This document shows, piece by piece, positions 17,518 through 24,525 of a DNA stretch of 64,000 bases (the stretch's first letter is position 1; the number at the start of each line of letters is the position of its first letter). The stretch covers positions 186,001 to 250,000 of the forward strand of contig SVFT01000001.1 of assembly GCA_015056735.1 (NCBI GenBank), in the 5' to 3' direction. The notes beneath the pieces were generated by a model. That model was not told where the DNA came from, did not search any database, and was given only the letters and a program-made list of their open reading frames with translations. Position numbers and translations under genes: made by a program. Source of the stretch: Lachnospiraceae bacterium (GTDB lineage: Bacteria > Bacillota > Clostridia > Lachnospirales > Lachnospiraceae).

Positions 17518-18062
17518 TGGCTTTTATCACGAAGGAATGGAAAGACAGGATCGTAGAATACGCAGGGCGCAGGAAGCTGGTCAATGTATCCGATCAGAGC
17601 GAGATGATCGTAGATGTAACCAGGAACGAGGGCACCGTATCGCAGGCCGGTGATGCATTCAGTGCGGCCAACATGAACGATCTGGAGCAGAGAGTGGCAG
17701 ATGAGTTTAGCACGATTTCTGAAAATTTAAACGTCATCCAAGGTGATATAGATGCAATCGTTCCTACCTTTTACAACGAAGTCTCTGTATCATCTGTTTT
17801 TCCTTTTACGGCACCTCACACGGGCGTAATTTGCGTTACAATATATCCACAATCCGACGCTACTCTGTATTTAAACCTTGCGTTGTACGATGCAAATAAT
17901 ACAGTTGTTTTAGGAGAAGCGTTAGATATTTGGGGAGGAAATGGAGGCGCACAAAATACGGCTTCTTGTGTTGTTCCTAAAGGCTATACATTAAAAATCA
18001 TAAGAGGGCCTTCTAACATAGCACACATCTGTGCGTCTTTTACTCCGCTAAAGAACGATTAA
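17517..18062 (+). CDS. Receptor-binding / tail fibre protein, phase-variable C-terminus
   Basis: A 181-residue protein with a conserved prophage N-terminus (FITKEWKDRIVEYAGRR; SQAGDAFSAANMNDLEQRVADEF) ending in a short coiled region, and a separate C-terminal beta domain (from about residue 75) that differs in base composition and is AT-richer. The switch falls at codons for SENLN, where a 15-bp sequence is repeated inverted at 18483-18497. The stop codon shares TTAA with the stop of the silent cassette on the other strand. The C-terminal domain is presumed to bind the host receptor. Confidence 0.75.
   Translation: MAFITKEWKDRIVEYAGRRKLVNVSDQSEMIVDVTRNEGTVSQAGDAFSAANMNDLEQRVADEFSTISENLNVIQGDIDAIVPTFYNEVSVSSVFPFTAPHTGVICVTIYPQSDATLYLNLALYDANNTVVLGEALDIWGGNGGAQNTASCVVPKGYTLKIIRGPSNIAHICASFTPLKND
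17717..17731 (+). repeat. Inverted repeat, left arm of putative invertible cassette
   Basis: TTCTGAAAATTTAAA here and its exact reverse complement at 18483-18497. Both copies encode SENL plus the first two bases of an Asn codon in the same frame relative to the fibre gene and the silent cassette. Confidence 0.75.
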
Positions 18063-18541
18063 ACAGTATCTCTATACCCAACAACCCAAAGATTTGTTGT
18101 ATTTGAAGCAGAATAACAAGTTATAGTGCTTCCACTTCTACAATTTTTAACGTATAAGCATTGATTATTTGACGGGTTAGACGATTCTGTGTTGTTTGCA
18201 ATCCAAACATTGGGATTCGATGATGTTAATAAAACCGAACTGTCAGCATCAATATTTGATGCGTCTGTGATTGACAAATCCGAATTTCCCGTAAAAATAA
18301 GCAATTCTTTTGCTACGGGTAAATTGCGGACAAGCCCGCTTCCTCTTGATTGGTATATTAACGTGCCACATATCCAAGTATGTTTCGACGGGTCGAAACC
18401 ACTAAAAAAATCGTGCCATTCGCTTCCTCCGTCGAGTGAATATTGGGCTATTCCTTGCGAGTTTTCACGGAACGAAAAGCCATTTAAATTTTCAGAAGCC
18501 GGTCTTAAAATAATTGCCCGCCCGGCACGGGTATTGTATAA
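18059..18541 (-). pseudogene. Silent alternative fibre C-terminal cassette
   Basis: An open minus-strand frame of about 160 codons that has no usable start (in-frame TGA at 18542-18544 directly before it). It encodes SENLN in the repeat, followed by about 140 residues ending GYRDTV, rich in Ser/Thr/Asn and aromatic residues as in receptor-binding domains. Its stop overlaps the stop of the fibre gene head to head. Inversion between the two 15-bp repeats would join it in frame to the fibre N-terminus. The ORF track lists only its last 81 codons from an internal TTG. Confidence 0.7.
18483..18497 (-). repeat. Inverted repeat, right arm of putative invertible cassette
   Basis: Reverse complement of 17717-17731, exact over 15 bases. 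Together they bound a segment of about 780 bp that holds the expressed and the silent fibre C-termini. Confidence 0.75.
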
Positions 18542-18542
18542 T
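18514..18542 (+). promoter_or_regulatory. Promoter of short terminator-ended transcript 2
   Basis: TTGCCC at 18514-18519 and a perfect TATAAT at 18537-18542 with 17 bases between. It lies just outside the inverted repeat and reads toward the lysis genes. Confidence 0.6.
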
Positions 18543-18548
18543 CAGAAG

Positions 18549-18617
18549 TGAAAACAGAGCCTTTGAGCCAATAAAGAGAAATGGATTTAACGTCCTTTCC
18601 TTTATTGGCTCTTTTTT
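18549..18617 (+). ncRNA. Candidate short phage RNA 2 (ends in terminator)
   Basis: Predicted transcript from the promoter at 18514 ending in the terminator at 18565-18617. It opens GAAAAC-AGAGCC-TTTGAGCC, almost the same as unit 1 at 11195, with the second GAGCC forming the base of the terminator stem. Read-through would reach the lysis genes. Confidence 0.45.
18565..18617 (+). terminator. Intrinsic terminator before lysis module
   Basis: A perfect 12-bp stem, GAGCCAATAAAG with CTTTATTGGCTC, around a 23-base loop and followed by six T residues. Confidence 0.8.
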
Positions 18618-18653
18618 ATTACAAAAAAATTATTACCTGAAGGGAGAATGCTT

Positions 18654-18968
18654 ATGGAAGCAATCATATCAGCCGGCATCGCAGCGGCCGCAGCTATCAT
18701 TGTCGGATTGTTGAACACACGATCAATGACCAACAAAACGATGCAAATGAACAAGGAAACCATCACGGAGATCCTGCATCAACAGGAGCTTCACCAGCAA
18801 GAGGTCAATGCGGCGCATCAGCAAACGATTGCTCTCATTGAATATAAGATCGACGCACTCACAAAGGAAGTCCGTGAGCACAACAATTTTGCCAGACGGA
18901 TGCCGATTGTTGAGGAGCGGATCGAAGTTATTAACCACAGGATCGAAGATCTGGAAAAAGCAGAATAG
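18654..18968 (+). CDS. Membrane-anchored coiled-coil phage protein (XhlA-like position)
   Basis: A 104-residue protein with an N-terminal membrane helix (ISAGIAAAAAIIVGLL) and a long helical part (NKETITEILHQQELHQQEV...VEERIEVINHRIEDLEK). The layout resembles small lysis-associated proteins such as XhlA, though membrane anchor and coil are in reversed order. ATG 18654 is seven bases after AGGGAG; the ATG at 18648 is too close to that site. Confidence 0.6.
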   Translation: MEAIISAGIAAAAAIIVGLLNTRSMTNKTMQMNKETITEILHQQELHQQEVNAAHQQTIALIEYKIDALTKEVREHNNFARRMPIVEERIEVINHRIEDLEKAE

Positions 18969-18977
18969 GAGGGAAAC

Positions 18978-19400
18978 ATGAAAAAGATAAGACTCGTAGA
19001 TCAGACCGAGCTTGAGGTCTACAACCTTGAGGAGAACCAGGGCACTCTGAAGATTCAGATGCTGGATGCCGATCTGAATGAAATGCAGGAGACCTTCCGC
19101 GATGCGGAGAACCTCGCGGTCATCCAGTACTATGTCGGGACAGAACTCATGAAGGCGTTTGCCGGATATGATCGTCTTGCGTCAATCCTCGCCGAAGAGA
19201 ATTATCTCGTAAGTATTAACTACGAGGAAACAGATCCGGATACCAAGAGCGGCTTTGAAGAAGAGCATGCATGCCTTGTAACGATCAAGATCGAGAAGCC
19301 GGCAGCGATTGAACTGGTAGCAGATCAGACAGAGCAGAATACTGCAGACATCGATTATCTCATGATGAAGCAGGATGAAGAAGAGAATGTGGAGGGATAA
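18978..19400 (+). CDS. Phage protein of unknown function upstream of XkdX
   Basis: A 140-residue acidic protein (KKIRLVDQTELEVYNLEENQGTLKIQML). The first 90 residues look like a small alpha/beta domain, and the C-terminus (IELVADQTEQNTADIDYLMM) recalls the helix that precedes XkdX proteins in other prophages. Preceded by GGAGGG. Function unknown; probably a late virion or lysis-module protein. Confidence 0.6.
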   Translation: MKKIRLVDQTELEVYNLEENQGTLKIQMLDADLNEMQETFRDAENLAVIQYYVGTELMKAFAGYDRLASILAEENYLVSINYEETDPDTKSGFEEEHACLVTIKIEKPAAIELVADQTEQNTADIDYLMMKQDEEENVEG

Positions 19401-19403
19401 AAC

Positions 19404-19562
19404 ATGGCAAAAGTAGAACACTCCCCAAATTTTGAAAAGGTAAAACGATACTACAAGAAGGGCCTGTGGTCTATTGATCGCGTATGGGAAGCTGTAGGCG
19501 TGTGGATCACAGAGGCTGAGTATTTCGAGATTACCGGGTTTATTTATCCGGCGAAAGAGTAG
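19404..19562 (+). CDS. XkdX-family phage protein
   Basis: A 52-residue ORF too short for the ORF track. The sequence FEKVKRYYKKGLWSIDRV followed by VGVWITEAEYFEITG is the XkdX signature. XkdX is a small PBSX/Firmicutes phage protein of unclear role, always near the holin. ATG 19404 follows GGAGGG at the end of the preceding gene, and another AGGAGG follows its stop. Confidence 0.85.
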   Translation: MAKVEHSPNFEKVKRYYKKGLWSIDRVWEAVGVWITEAEYFEITGFIYPAKE

Positions 19563-19573
19563 GAGGTATCAAC

Positions 19574-19759
19574 ATGAACGATACGAATGATGTTATCAAA
19601 AGGAGATTCGGTTCTATCAAGAGTGTTGTAACGCTTATCTTGACTATCGTATTCGCGTTCTTATCATGCACAGGTATTATCGACGGTGAAAAGTATATGA
19701 CAGTATATACAGTCGTGATTGCTTTTTACTTTGGTACACAGGCAACAAAGGAAAAATAA
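19574..19759 (+). CDS. Phage holin
   Basis: A 61-residue protein with two predicted membrane helices (VVTLILTIVFAFLSCTGII and YMTVYTVVIAFYFGTQ) and a charged, lysine-ended C-terminus. This fits small phage holins, which open the membrane for the endolysin encoded directly downstream. AGGAGG precedes ATG 19574. Confidence 0.8.
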   Translation: MNDTNDVIKRRFGSIKSVVTLILTIVFAFLSCTGIIDGEKYMTVYTVVIAFYFGTQATKEK

Positions 19760-19760
19760 T

Positions 19761-21083
19761 ATGAGGATCATGGGAAAAGCCGAATGTTCGGCAAGACAGA
19801 TGGCACGATACTTGATCAGTAAGAATCCGGCCGCAGTAAGCTTCGCATTGGAATATGCAAAGCTTTATCTGGAAGAAGGTGAAGCCGAGGGTGTGCGCGG
19901 CGATGGGGCGTGGATCCAATCGATGAAAGAGACGGGAAATTTCACATTCTCAGGTGGAACAGCGGTAACCTTCGACCAGAACAACTTTTGCGGTATGGGC
20001 GTAAGAAAGAAGGGTATGAAAGGGGAATCATTTGATACACCACGTCTCGGAATCAGGGCGCAGATTCAGCACCTGAAAGGCTATGCAACGGCAGACGCAC
20101 TCGTGAACTCTTGCATCGACCCGAGATATGGTTATATCAGTCCGAAAGGAAAAGCTCCAACATTCGAGGAGCTTGCCGGGAAATGGGCGATTCCTGGATA
20201 TGACACCACGAAAGCATCAAGCCTTGAAGATGCGATGGCAAAGGGGATCGGTTACGGATTTGACATCGTAAATGGTGTCGAGGCTATGAAGATGATCACC
20301 GAGGGGGTGAACGATATGGAAATCAATAGATCATATCCCGCCAAGTATGTATCATACGGCGGTAAGAGAGCTGCATCCGCAATCAAGTATATCGTAGTTC
20401 ATTATACCGGCAATAAGACAGATAAGGCTGTGAGCAATGCGAAATACTTCTCATCGGCCGGCAGCAATACCAGAGCCGCAGGAGCGAATTACTTCGTGGA
20501 TGATACAAGCGTATACCAGAGCGTAGACGATCTTTGCGTAGCTTACGCTGTTGGCGGCGCTAAGTACGGCAACGTGGCGCAAACAGGTGGGGCCAAGATG
20601 TTTGGCGTGATCACCAATGCGAACAGTTTATCTGTCGAAATGTGCTCAACGAACGGCGAAATTAGTTCCAGAACGATCGAAAATGCTGTTTCGCTTGTAA
20701 AAATGCTGATGTCGAAGTATGGAATTCCGGCGGAGAATGTGTACCGGCACTTCGATGTGAACGGAAAGAACTGCCCCGGATGGACCGGCTGGAATGGTAA
20801 CACGAACAGCTCCCTTTGGGAGAAATTCAAAGCGTCTCTTATAGGAGAAGCTTCGCGGCAGACTCCTGTTCCGGAAAAGAAAGAGACCGACACACCGTTC
20901 CTGGTTCAGCTTCTTGATGATCTGAACATCCGAAACACACCGAACGGAACCATTGTAAAGAAGAACGGATGCAAGAAGGGCGTCAAGTATACCATCGTGG
21001 AAGTATCCGGGAATTGGGGCAAGCTTAAGAGTGGTGCCGGATGGATCTCCATCAATCCGAAGTATGTGAAGCGAGTGGGATAA
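19761..21083 (+). CDS. Endolysin: glucosaminidase + amidase + SH3
   Basis: Degrades host peptidoglycan. Of 440 residues, about 1-170 match a glucosaminidase domain (SARQMARYLISKNPAA, EGVRGDGAWIQSMKETGNF, CGMG). Residues about 205-370 are a zinc amidase_2/PGRP domain with IVVHYTGN, GANYFVDD, NSLSVEMC and RHFDVNGKNCPG carrying the His/Cys ligands. The C-terminus is an SH3_3 wall-binding domain (LNIRNTPNGTIV...GWISINPKYVKRV). The start is ATG 19761, in frame with the ORF-track start and overlapping the holin's ribosome-site context; the 14 extra residues in the track are inside the holin gene. Confidence 0.9.
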   Translation: MRIMGKAECSARQMARYLISKNPAAVSFALEYAKLYLEEGEAEGVRGDGAWIQSMKETGNFTFSGGTAVTFDQNNFCGMGVRKKGMKGESFDTPRLGIRAQIQHLKGYATADALVNSCIDPRYGYISPKGKAPTFEELAGKWAIPGYDTTKASSLEDAMAKGIGYGFDIVNGVEAMKMITEGVNDMEINRSYPAKYVSYGGKRAASAIKYIVVHYTGNKTDKAVSNAKYFSSAGSNTRAAGANYFVDDTSVYQSVDDLCVAYAVGGAKYGNVAQTGGAKMFGVITNANSLSVEMCSTNGEISSRTIENAVSLVKMLMSKYGIPAENVYRHFDVNGKNCPGWTGWNGNTNSSLWEKFKASLIGEASRQTPVPEKKETDTPFLVQLLDDLNIRNTPNGTIVKKNGCKKGVKYTIVEVSGNWGKLKSGAGWISINPKYVKRVG

Positions 21084-21214
21084 ATAATGGGATAAAAATT
21101 TCATAAATGGGATAAATTTTGATAGATTCTCTCTTTTGAAATGATGCCCAAAAAGGGCATAAAAAATCCCGTAAAATCAATACTTTGCTTGATTTACGGG
21201 CTTCCTTAAAATGA
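21084..21214 (+). other. Probable right end of prophage
   Basis: After the endolysin stop come three GGGATAAA copies (about 21080-21115), a GCCC/GGGC hairpin at about 21146, and the tRNA-Ala terminator. The phage genes end here and a tRNA 3' end lies immediately beyond, the usual arrangement of an attachment site in a tRNA gene. The matching left site is outside the window, so the exact core cannot be given. Confidence 0.4.
21161..21200 (-). terminator. tRNA-Ala terminator
   Basis: On the minus strand CCCGTAAATCAA pairs with TTGATTTTACGGG, followed by ATTTTTT. Confidence 0.7.
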
Positions 21215-21287
21215 TGGAGCATAGGGGGATCGAACCCCTGACCTCCAGATTGCGAACCTGGCGCTCTCCCAGCTGAGCTAATACCCC
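21215..21287 (-). tRNA. tRNA-Ala (anticodon CGC)
   Basis: 73-nt cloverleaf: acceptor GGGGTAT/ATGCTCC with the G3-U70 pair that identifies alanine tRNAs, D-arm AGCTCAGCTGGGAGAGC, anticodon loop TTCGCAA, T-arm AGGGG-TTCGATC-CCCCT, discriminator A. CCA is not encoded. Its 3' end points toward the prophage. Confidence 0.95.
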
Positions 21288-21318
21288 AAAATGGTTATGT
21301 GGTTTACAAACCTTTTGT

Positions 21319-21347
21319 ATTATAGCAAATCCAGCTGTAATATGAAA
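21319..21347 (-). promoter_or_regulatory. Promoter of tRNA-Ala
   Basis: On the minus strand TTTCAT, 17 bases, then TATAAT, ending about 30 bases before the tRNA. Confidence 0.55.
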
Positions 21348-21372
21348 GCAAATCTTTAAATTTTTTTCCTTC

Positions 21373-21401
21373 TTGCATACGGAAAGGTTTTACATTAAGA
21401 T
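21373..21401 (+). promoter_or_regulatory. Promoter of alcohol dehydrogenase gene
   Basis: TTGCAT at 21373-21378 and TAAGAT at 21396-21401, 17 bases apart, just ahead of the AGGAGGG ribosome site. Confidence 0.5.
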
Positions 21402-21422
21402 AATATATAGGAGGGCTATGTA

Positions 21423-22598
21423 GTGGATAATTTTACGTTTTATTCTCCGACATTCTTTGCATTCGGCAAGGACACCGAAAATGACGCAGGCAAGTATGTG
21501 AAGCGTTTCGGCGGTTCAAAGATCCTGATCCATTACGGCGGCGGCAGCGTCGTTCGTTCCGGGCTCCTTGACAGAGTGAAGAAGTCTCTTGATGCCGCAG
21601 GTATCGCTTATGTTGAGCTTGGCGGCGTGAAGCCCAATCCGAGGAGCGGACTTGTTTACGAAGGTATCGACCTTTGCCGTAAAGAGAAGGTTGATTTCAT
21701 CCTTGCAGTCGGCGGAGGCAGCACGATCGATTCTTCCAAGGCGATCGCGGCAGGCGTTGTATACGACGGCGATTTCTGGGATTTTTACAGCGGCAAGCCG
21801 ATCAGGGAAGCGCTCCCCATCGGTACGATCTTAACGATCGCGGCGGCCGGCAGTGAAGGAAGCCCGGATTCCGTTATCACAAAAGAAGAAGGCATGTTCA
21901 AGCGCGGCGCGTCCGGCAATGCGATCAGACCGAAATTCAGTATCCTGAATCCGGCGCTGACAGAGACACTTCCCGCATTCCAGACAGCGGCGGGCATTAC
22001 CGATATCATGGCGCATCTGCATGAGCGCTACCTGACCAATACAAAAGACGTGGAAGTGACGGACAGGCTGATCGAGGCCCTGCTTCTGACGATGATCGCA
22101 GAAGGCCCCAAGGTGATCGCGGATCCGCATAACTACGAGGCAAGAGCGAACATCATGTGGGCAGGTATGATGGCACACAACAATTCCGTCGGCGTAGGCC
22201 GTTCGCAGGATTGGAACAGCCATCAGATCGAGCATGAACTTTCCGCAACGTATGACTGTGCACACGGTGCAGGTCTTGCGGTTACGATGCCTGCAGTTTT
22301 CAAATATGTCATGAAACACGACGTAAATCGTTTTGCACAGCTTGCAGTTCGCGTTTGGGGCTGCCAGATGGATTTCGATCATCCGGAGATCACCGCGATG
22401 AACGGGATCAAAGCGTTGCAGAACTTCTTACATTCCATCGGAATGCCGAGCAACTTTGCGGAGCTTGGCGCGAAGAAGGAAGACATCCCGCAGATGGTAC
22501 AGACCCTTTGCCACGGAAACGGCAGACCGGGTTATATTCAGGGCTTTGTCAAGCTCGACGAGAACGATTGTACCAGGATCTACGAGATGATGATCTAA
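21423..22598 (+). CDS. Iron-containing alcohol dehydrogenase (YqhD/BdhA-like)
   Basis: NAD(P)H-dependent alcohol/aldehyde oxidoreductase of the group III family, 391 residues, cytoplasmic. NFTFYSPTFFAFGKD at the start and the dinucleotide-binding AVGGGSTIDSSKAIAAG near residue 100 are typical of butanol dehydrogenase/YqhD-type enzymes. Metal ligands lie in GITDIMAHLHERYL (~Asp/His 195-200) and NSHQIEHELSATYDCAHGAGL (two His, ~260-280). GTG 21423 follows GGAGG and no ATG fits. It stands alone between its own promoter and a terminator. The substrate cannot be read from sequence; aldehyde detoxification or butanol formation are both possible. Confidence 0.88.
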   Translation: MDNFTFYSPTFFAFGKDTENDAGKYVKRFGGSKILIHYGGGSVVRSGLLDRVKKSLDAAGIAYVELGGVKPNPRSGLVYEGIDLCRKEKVDFILAVGGGSTIDSSKAIAAGVVYDGDFWDFYSGKPIREALPIGTILTIAAAGSEGSPDSVITKEEGMFKRGASGNAIRPKFSILNPALTETLPAFQTAAGITDIMAHLHERYLTNTKDVEVTDRLIEALLLTMIAEGPKVIADPHNYEARANIMWAGMMAHNNSVGVGRSQDWNSHQIEHELSATYDCAHGAGLAVTMPAVFKYVMKHDVNRFAQLAVRVWGCQMDFDHPEITAMNGIKALQNFLHSIGMPSNFAELGAKKEDIPQMVQTLCHGNGRPGYIQGFVKLDENDCTRIYEMMI

Positions 22599-22636
22599 TT
22601 TGCATTTCTCTAACTCACACATTGCAATACATCAGG

Positions 22637-22677
22637 GAACGGGCAGGCGCCGAAAGGTACCTGCCCGTTCTCTTTTT
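22637..22677 (+). terminator. Terminator of alcohol dehydrogenase gene
   Basis: Perfect 11-bp stem GAACGGGCAGG/CCTGCCCGTTC followed by TCTTTTT. Confidence 0.85.
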
Positions 22678-22693
22678 GTATGGTGTTGTGCAG

Positions 22694-24016
22694 TTAGAAT
22701 ACGCGTTTTCCGTTTATGTATGTCTGTGTGACATGGCGTTCACGGATCTTCTCGACCGGTGTATCAAAGAGACAATCATCAAAAACGACGAGGTCCGCTT
22801 TCTTGCCCGCTTCGATCGAACCGAGCTCTTTTTCTAGTCCGAGGTTATATGCGCCGCCGTATGTCCAGGCTTTCAAAAGCTCCGATATCTTTAACATGTT
22901 GTCTTTGTTGAACGGCTCGCCGCCTTCGGGGAAGAACCCTCCGACCGCATGGTAGATCGATTCGGGGATATTGTCATACAGAAGCGGCAGATCCGTGCCG
23001 CAGCTGATGGTCACGCCGCTGTCAGCCATCTTTCGTCTGTTCCAGTAGAAGCGTCCGCGCTCCGCACCAATCTTTTCATCGATCATAGCCAGTTTATCTT
23101 TTCTGTTTGCAATGGACTGGATCTGCGGATAGATCTCTGCGATCGCGCCGATTCTTCCCATTCTTTCAAGGTCGGCAGGGTCGCTGAATTCCAGGTCTGT
23201 GATACTGTGGCGGTTCATGAGTCTGCCGTCTGCATCTTTCCTGCATGTATCATAGATATCCAGTACCTTTGCGATCGCCGCATCGCCCTGCGCATGGAGA
23301 GAGAAGCGGAAACCTTCCGCATCGGCATTTCGCGTATCGTTTCCCAGTTTTTCCCAATCGATCTCCATTGCGCATGTTGTATCCGCGCACAGGTACGGTT
23401 TTTTCAAGTCGGCGCACAGCTCGCTCACCGAACCGTCCGTCATCCGGTTGTATCCGGAGAAGCGGACGAATTCACCGGTCAGGCGCTCGCGCATTTTTCT
23501 CCCGAAATCAAGAGACATCGGCTTCCCGACGGGCTGGCTCATAAAGTGTACGCGCAGCGTCATCGCCTGTTCTTTCTCGAGCTCTTCCAACAGCTCCGGA
23601 AAGCCGGAAAAGTCGTCGAATCCCATTTCTTTTACGCAGGTAACGCCTGCGCGGTTCATCATTTCCATATACTGTTTAAAAAGCGGAATGATAAAATCGC
23701 GGTCACCCAGAAGGTTCGGAAGCAGTTCGACATTCTGCTCCGGATCACAGTTTGTTTCATTGAAACCGCATCTTTTTTCCTTAGCGGCGATGCTGATGGC
23801 ATGCCCTGTAAAGAAGCAGTGTACGTCCGTAAAGCCGGCCGTGACGGTCTTGCTGCCAAGATCTTGGAATGCGGCTTCTTTTTTCAGCTCTTCCGGCACG
23901 GGGCCTTTTTCCACAGCTGCGATGCGTCCGTCCGATACGATGATGTATCCGGCAAACGGTTTGTCTTCCGTTGATGTGAAAATGGATCTTGATGCCAGGA
24001 TCAGATCTGTTTTCAT
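22694..24016 (-). CDS. Amidohydrolase, YtcJ-like (amidohydrolase 3)
   Basis: A 440-residue metal-dependent hydrolase of the amidohydrolase superfamily, cytoplasmic. It has the N-terminal beta-sandwich (LILASRSIFTSTED... VSDGRIAAVEKG), the TIM barrel, and the C-terminal GSIEAGKKADLVVFD segment shared with YtcJ and imidazolonepropionase-like enzymes. The usual HxH metal motif is altered: FTDVHCF has only one His. SLHAQGD, the NRHS histidine and SCGTDLPL keep other active-site residues. ATG 24016 with GGAGGAG upstream is preferred; the ORF-track extension is the leader RNA. The leader holds a pseudoknot and a terminator, so expression is probably switch-controlled. The substrate is unknown. Confidence 0.8.
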   Translation of the reverse strand: MKTDLILASRSIFTSTEDKPFAGYIIVSDGRIAAVEKGPVPEELKKEAAFQDLGSKTVTAGFTDVHCFFTGHAISIAAKEKRCGFNETNCDPEQNVELLPNLLGDRDFIIPLFKQYMEMMNRAGVTCVKEMGFDDFSGFPELLEELEKEQAMTLRVHFMSQPVGKPMSLDFGRKMRERLTGEFVRFSGYNRMTDGSVSELCADLKKPYLCADTTCAMEIDWEKLGNDTRNADAEGFRFSLHAQGDAAIAKVLDIYDTCRKDADGRLMNRHSITDLEFSDPADLERMGRIGAIAEIYPQIQSIANRKDKLAMIDEKIGAERGRFYWNRRKMADSGVTISCGTDLPLLYDNIPESIYHAVGGFFPEGGEPFNKDNMLKISELLKAWTYGGAYNLGLEKELGSIEAGKKADLVVFDDCLFDTPVEKIRERHVTQTYINGKRVF

Positions 24017-24045
24017 GGTTTGTTCTCCTCCTTGTTCGTGAGATT

Positions 24046-24076
24046 GAAAAAGACCGGAACAGGGGTGTCCGGTCTT
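24046..24076 (-). terminator. Leader terminator upstream of amidohydrolase
   Basis: On the minus strand AAGACCGGA pairs with TCCGGTCTT followed by TTTC, 30 bases before the start codon. Its placement in the 5' leader indicates transcription attenuation. Confidence 0.65.
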
Positions 24077-24090
24077 GATGCCAGGCAGAA

Positions 24091-24228
24091 GAAAGTGCCC
24101 ATGCGTGACGGCACTTTCCTCCAGTGGTTCATCTTGGAAAGGAATTGAAGCATCGGGGAAAGGTTTGCACACATCTTCCTCCCAACACATGTAAAGTACC
24201 ATGATGTGTGCTCCTTGCCTATTGGGAG
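24091..24228 (-). ncRNA. Structured leader RNA: H-type pseudoknot plus hairpin (candidate riboswitch)
   Basis: Read on the minus strand, CTCCCAA (24228-24222) can pair with TTGGGAG (24185-24179), and GCACACATC (24211-24203) with GATGTGTGC (24175-24167). The two helices interlock in the order of an H-type pseudoknot. An alternative ACACAT/ATGTGT helix competes with it. Then come a GAAAGTGCC/GGCACTTTC hairpin (24118-24091) and the leader terminator. This matches no riboswitch class that I can recognise, but the architecture is that of a ligand-sensing attenuator. Confidence 0.5.
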
Positions 24229-24525
24229 CTTGACCAAAAGAACGGTCCCGGAATCGGTGAATAGGGCGGAAGAGGATCGCGAACAGCAAAGGCGCGCAGG
24301 ACGGTTTCGTCAAAGTGGTAAAAACAGCGCTTGCCCAACATGCCTGAAATCGGTAAAAACGACCGAAGTGGTCTGTTTTTCCTTTTCTTTCCGTAACACT
24401 TTCGGAAGAAGAAATAAAAAAGGCAATTCAATTTCAGCGTGTCTGCAAATGGAACGGAAAAAAGGGTAGCCCTATACTTTACGGTAGAGATTACGATCTG
24501 CGCGATGCGCAGAAAGGGGGTAAAA
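24229..24525 (+). promoter_or_regulatory. Divergent regulatory region between amidohydrolase and FrlD operons
   Basis: Contains an imperfect inverted repeat AAAAACGACC-gaagt-GGTCTGTTTTT (about 24355-24378), the 26-bp element CACTTTCGGAAGAAGAAAT... (24397-24422) repeated before the FrlA-like gene, a TATACT -10-like box at 24473, and a CTGCGC/GCGCAG hairpin (24498-24512) just before the ribosome site of the kinase gene. No ORF is convincing here. Confidence 0.45.

Noticed and set aside
18189-18551. 120-codon + strand frame in the fibre region
   Set aside because: It overlaps the silent cassette, has no ribosome site and its product has no structure; it is the shadow of the minus-strand cassette.
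22949-23974. 341-codon + strand frame opposite the YtcJ-like gene
   Set aside because: It is the antisense of a well-supported gene with clear family motifs and has no start signals.
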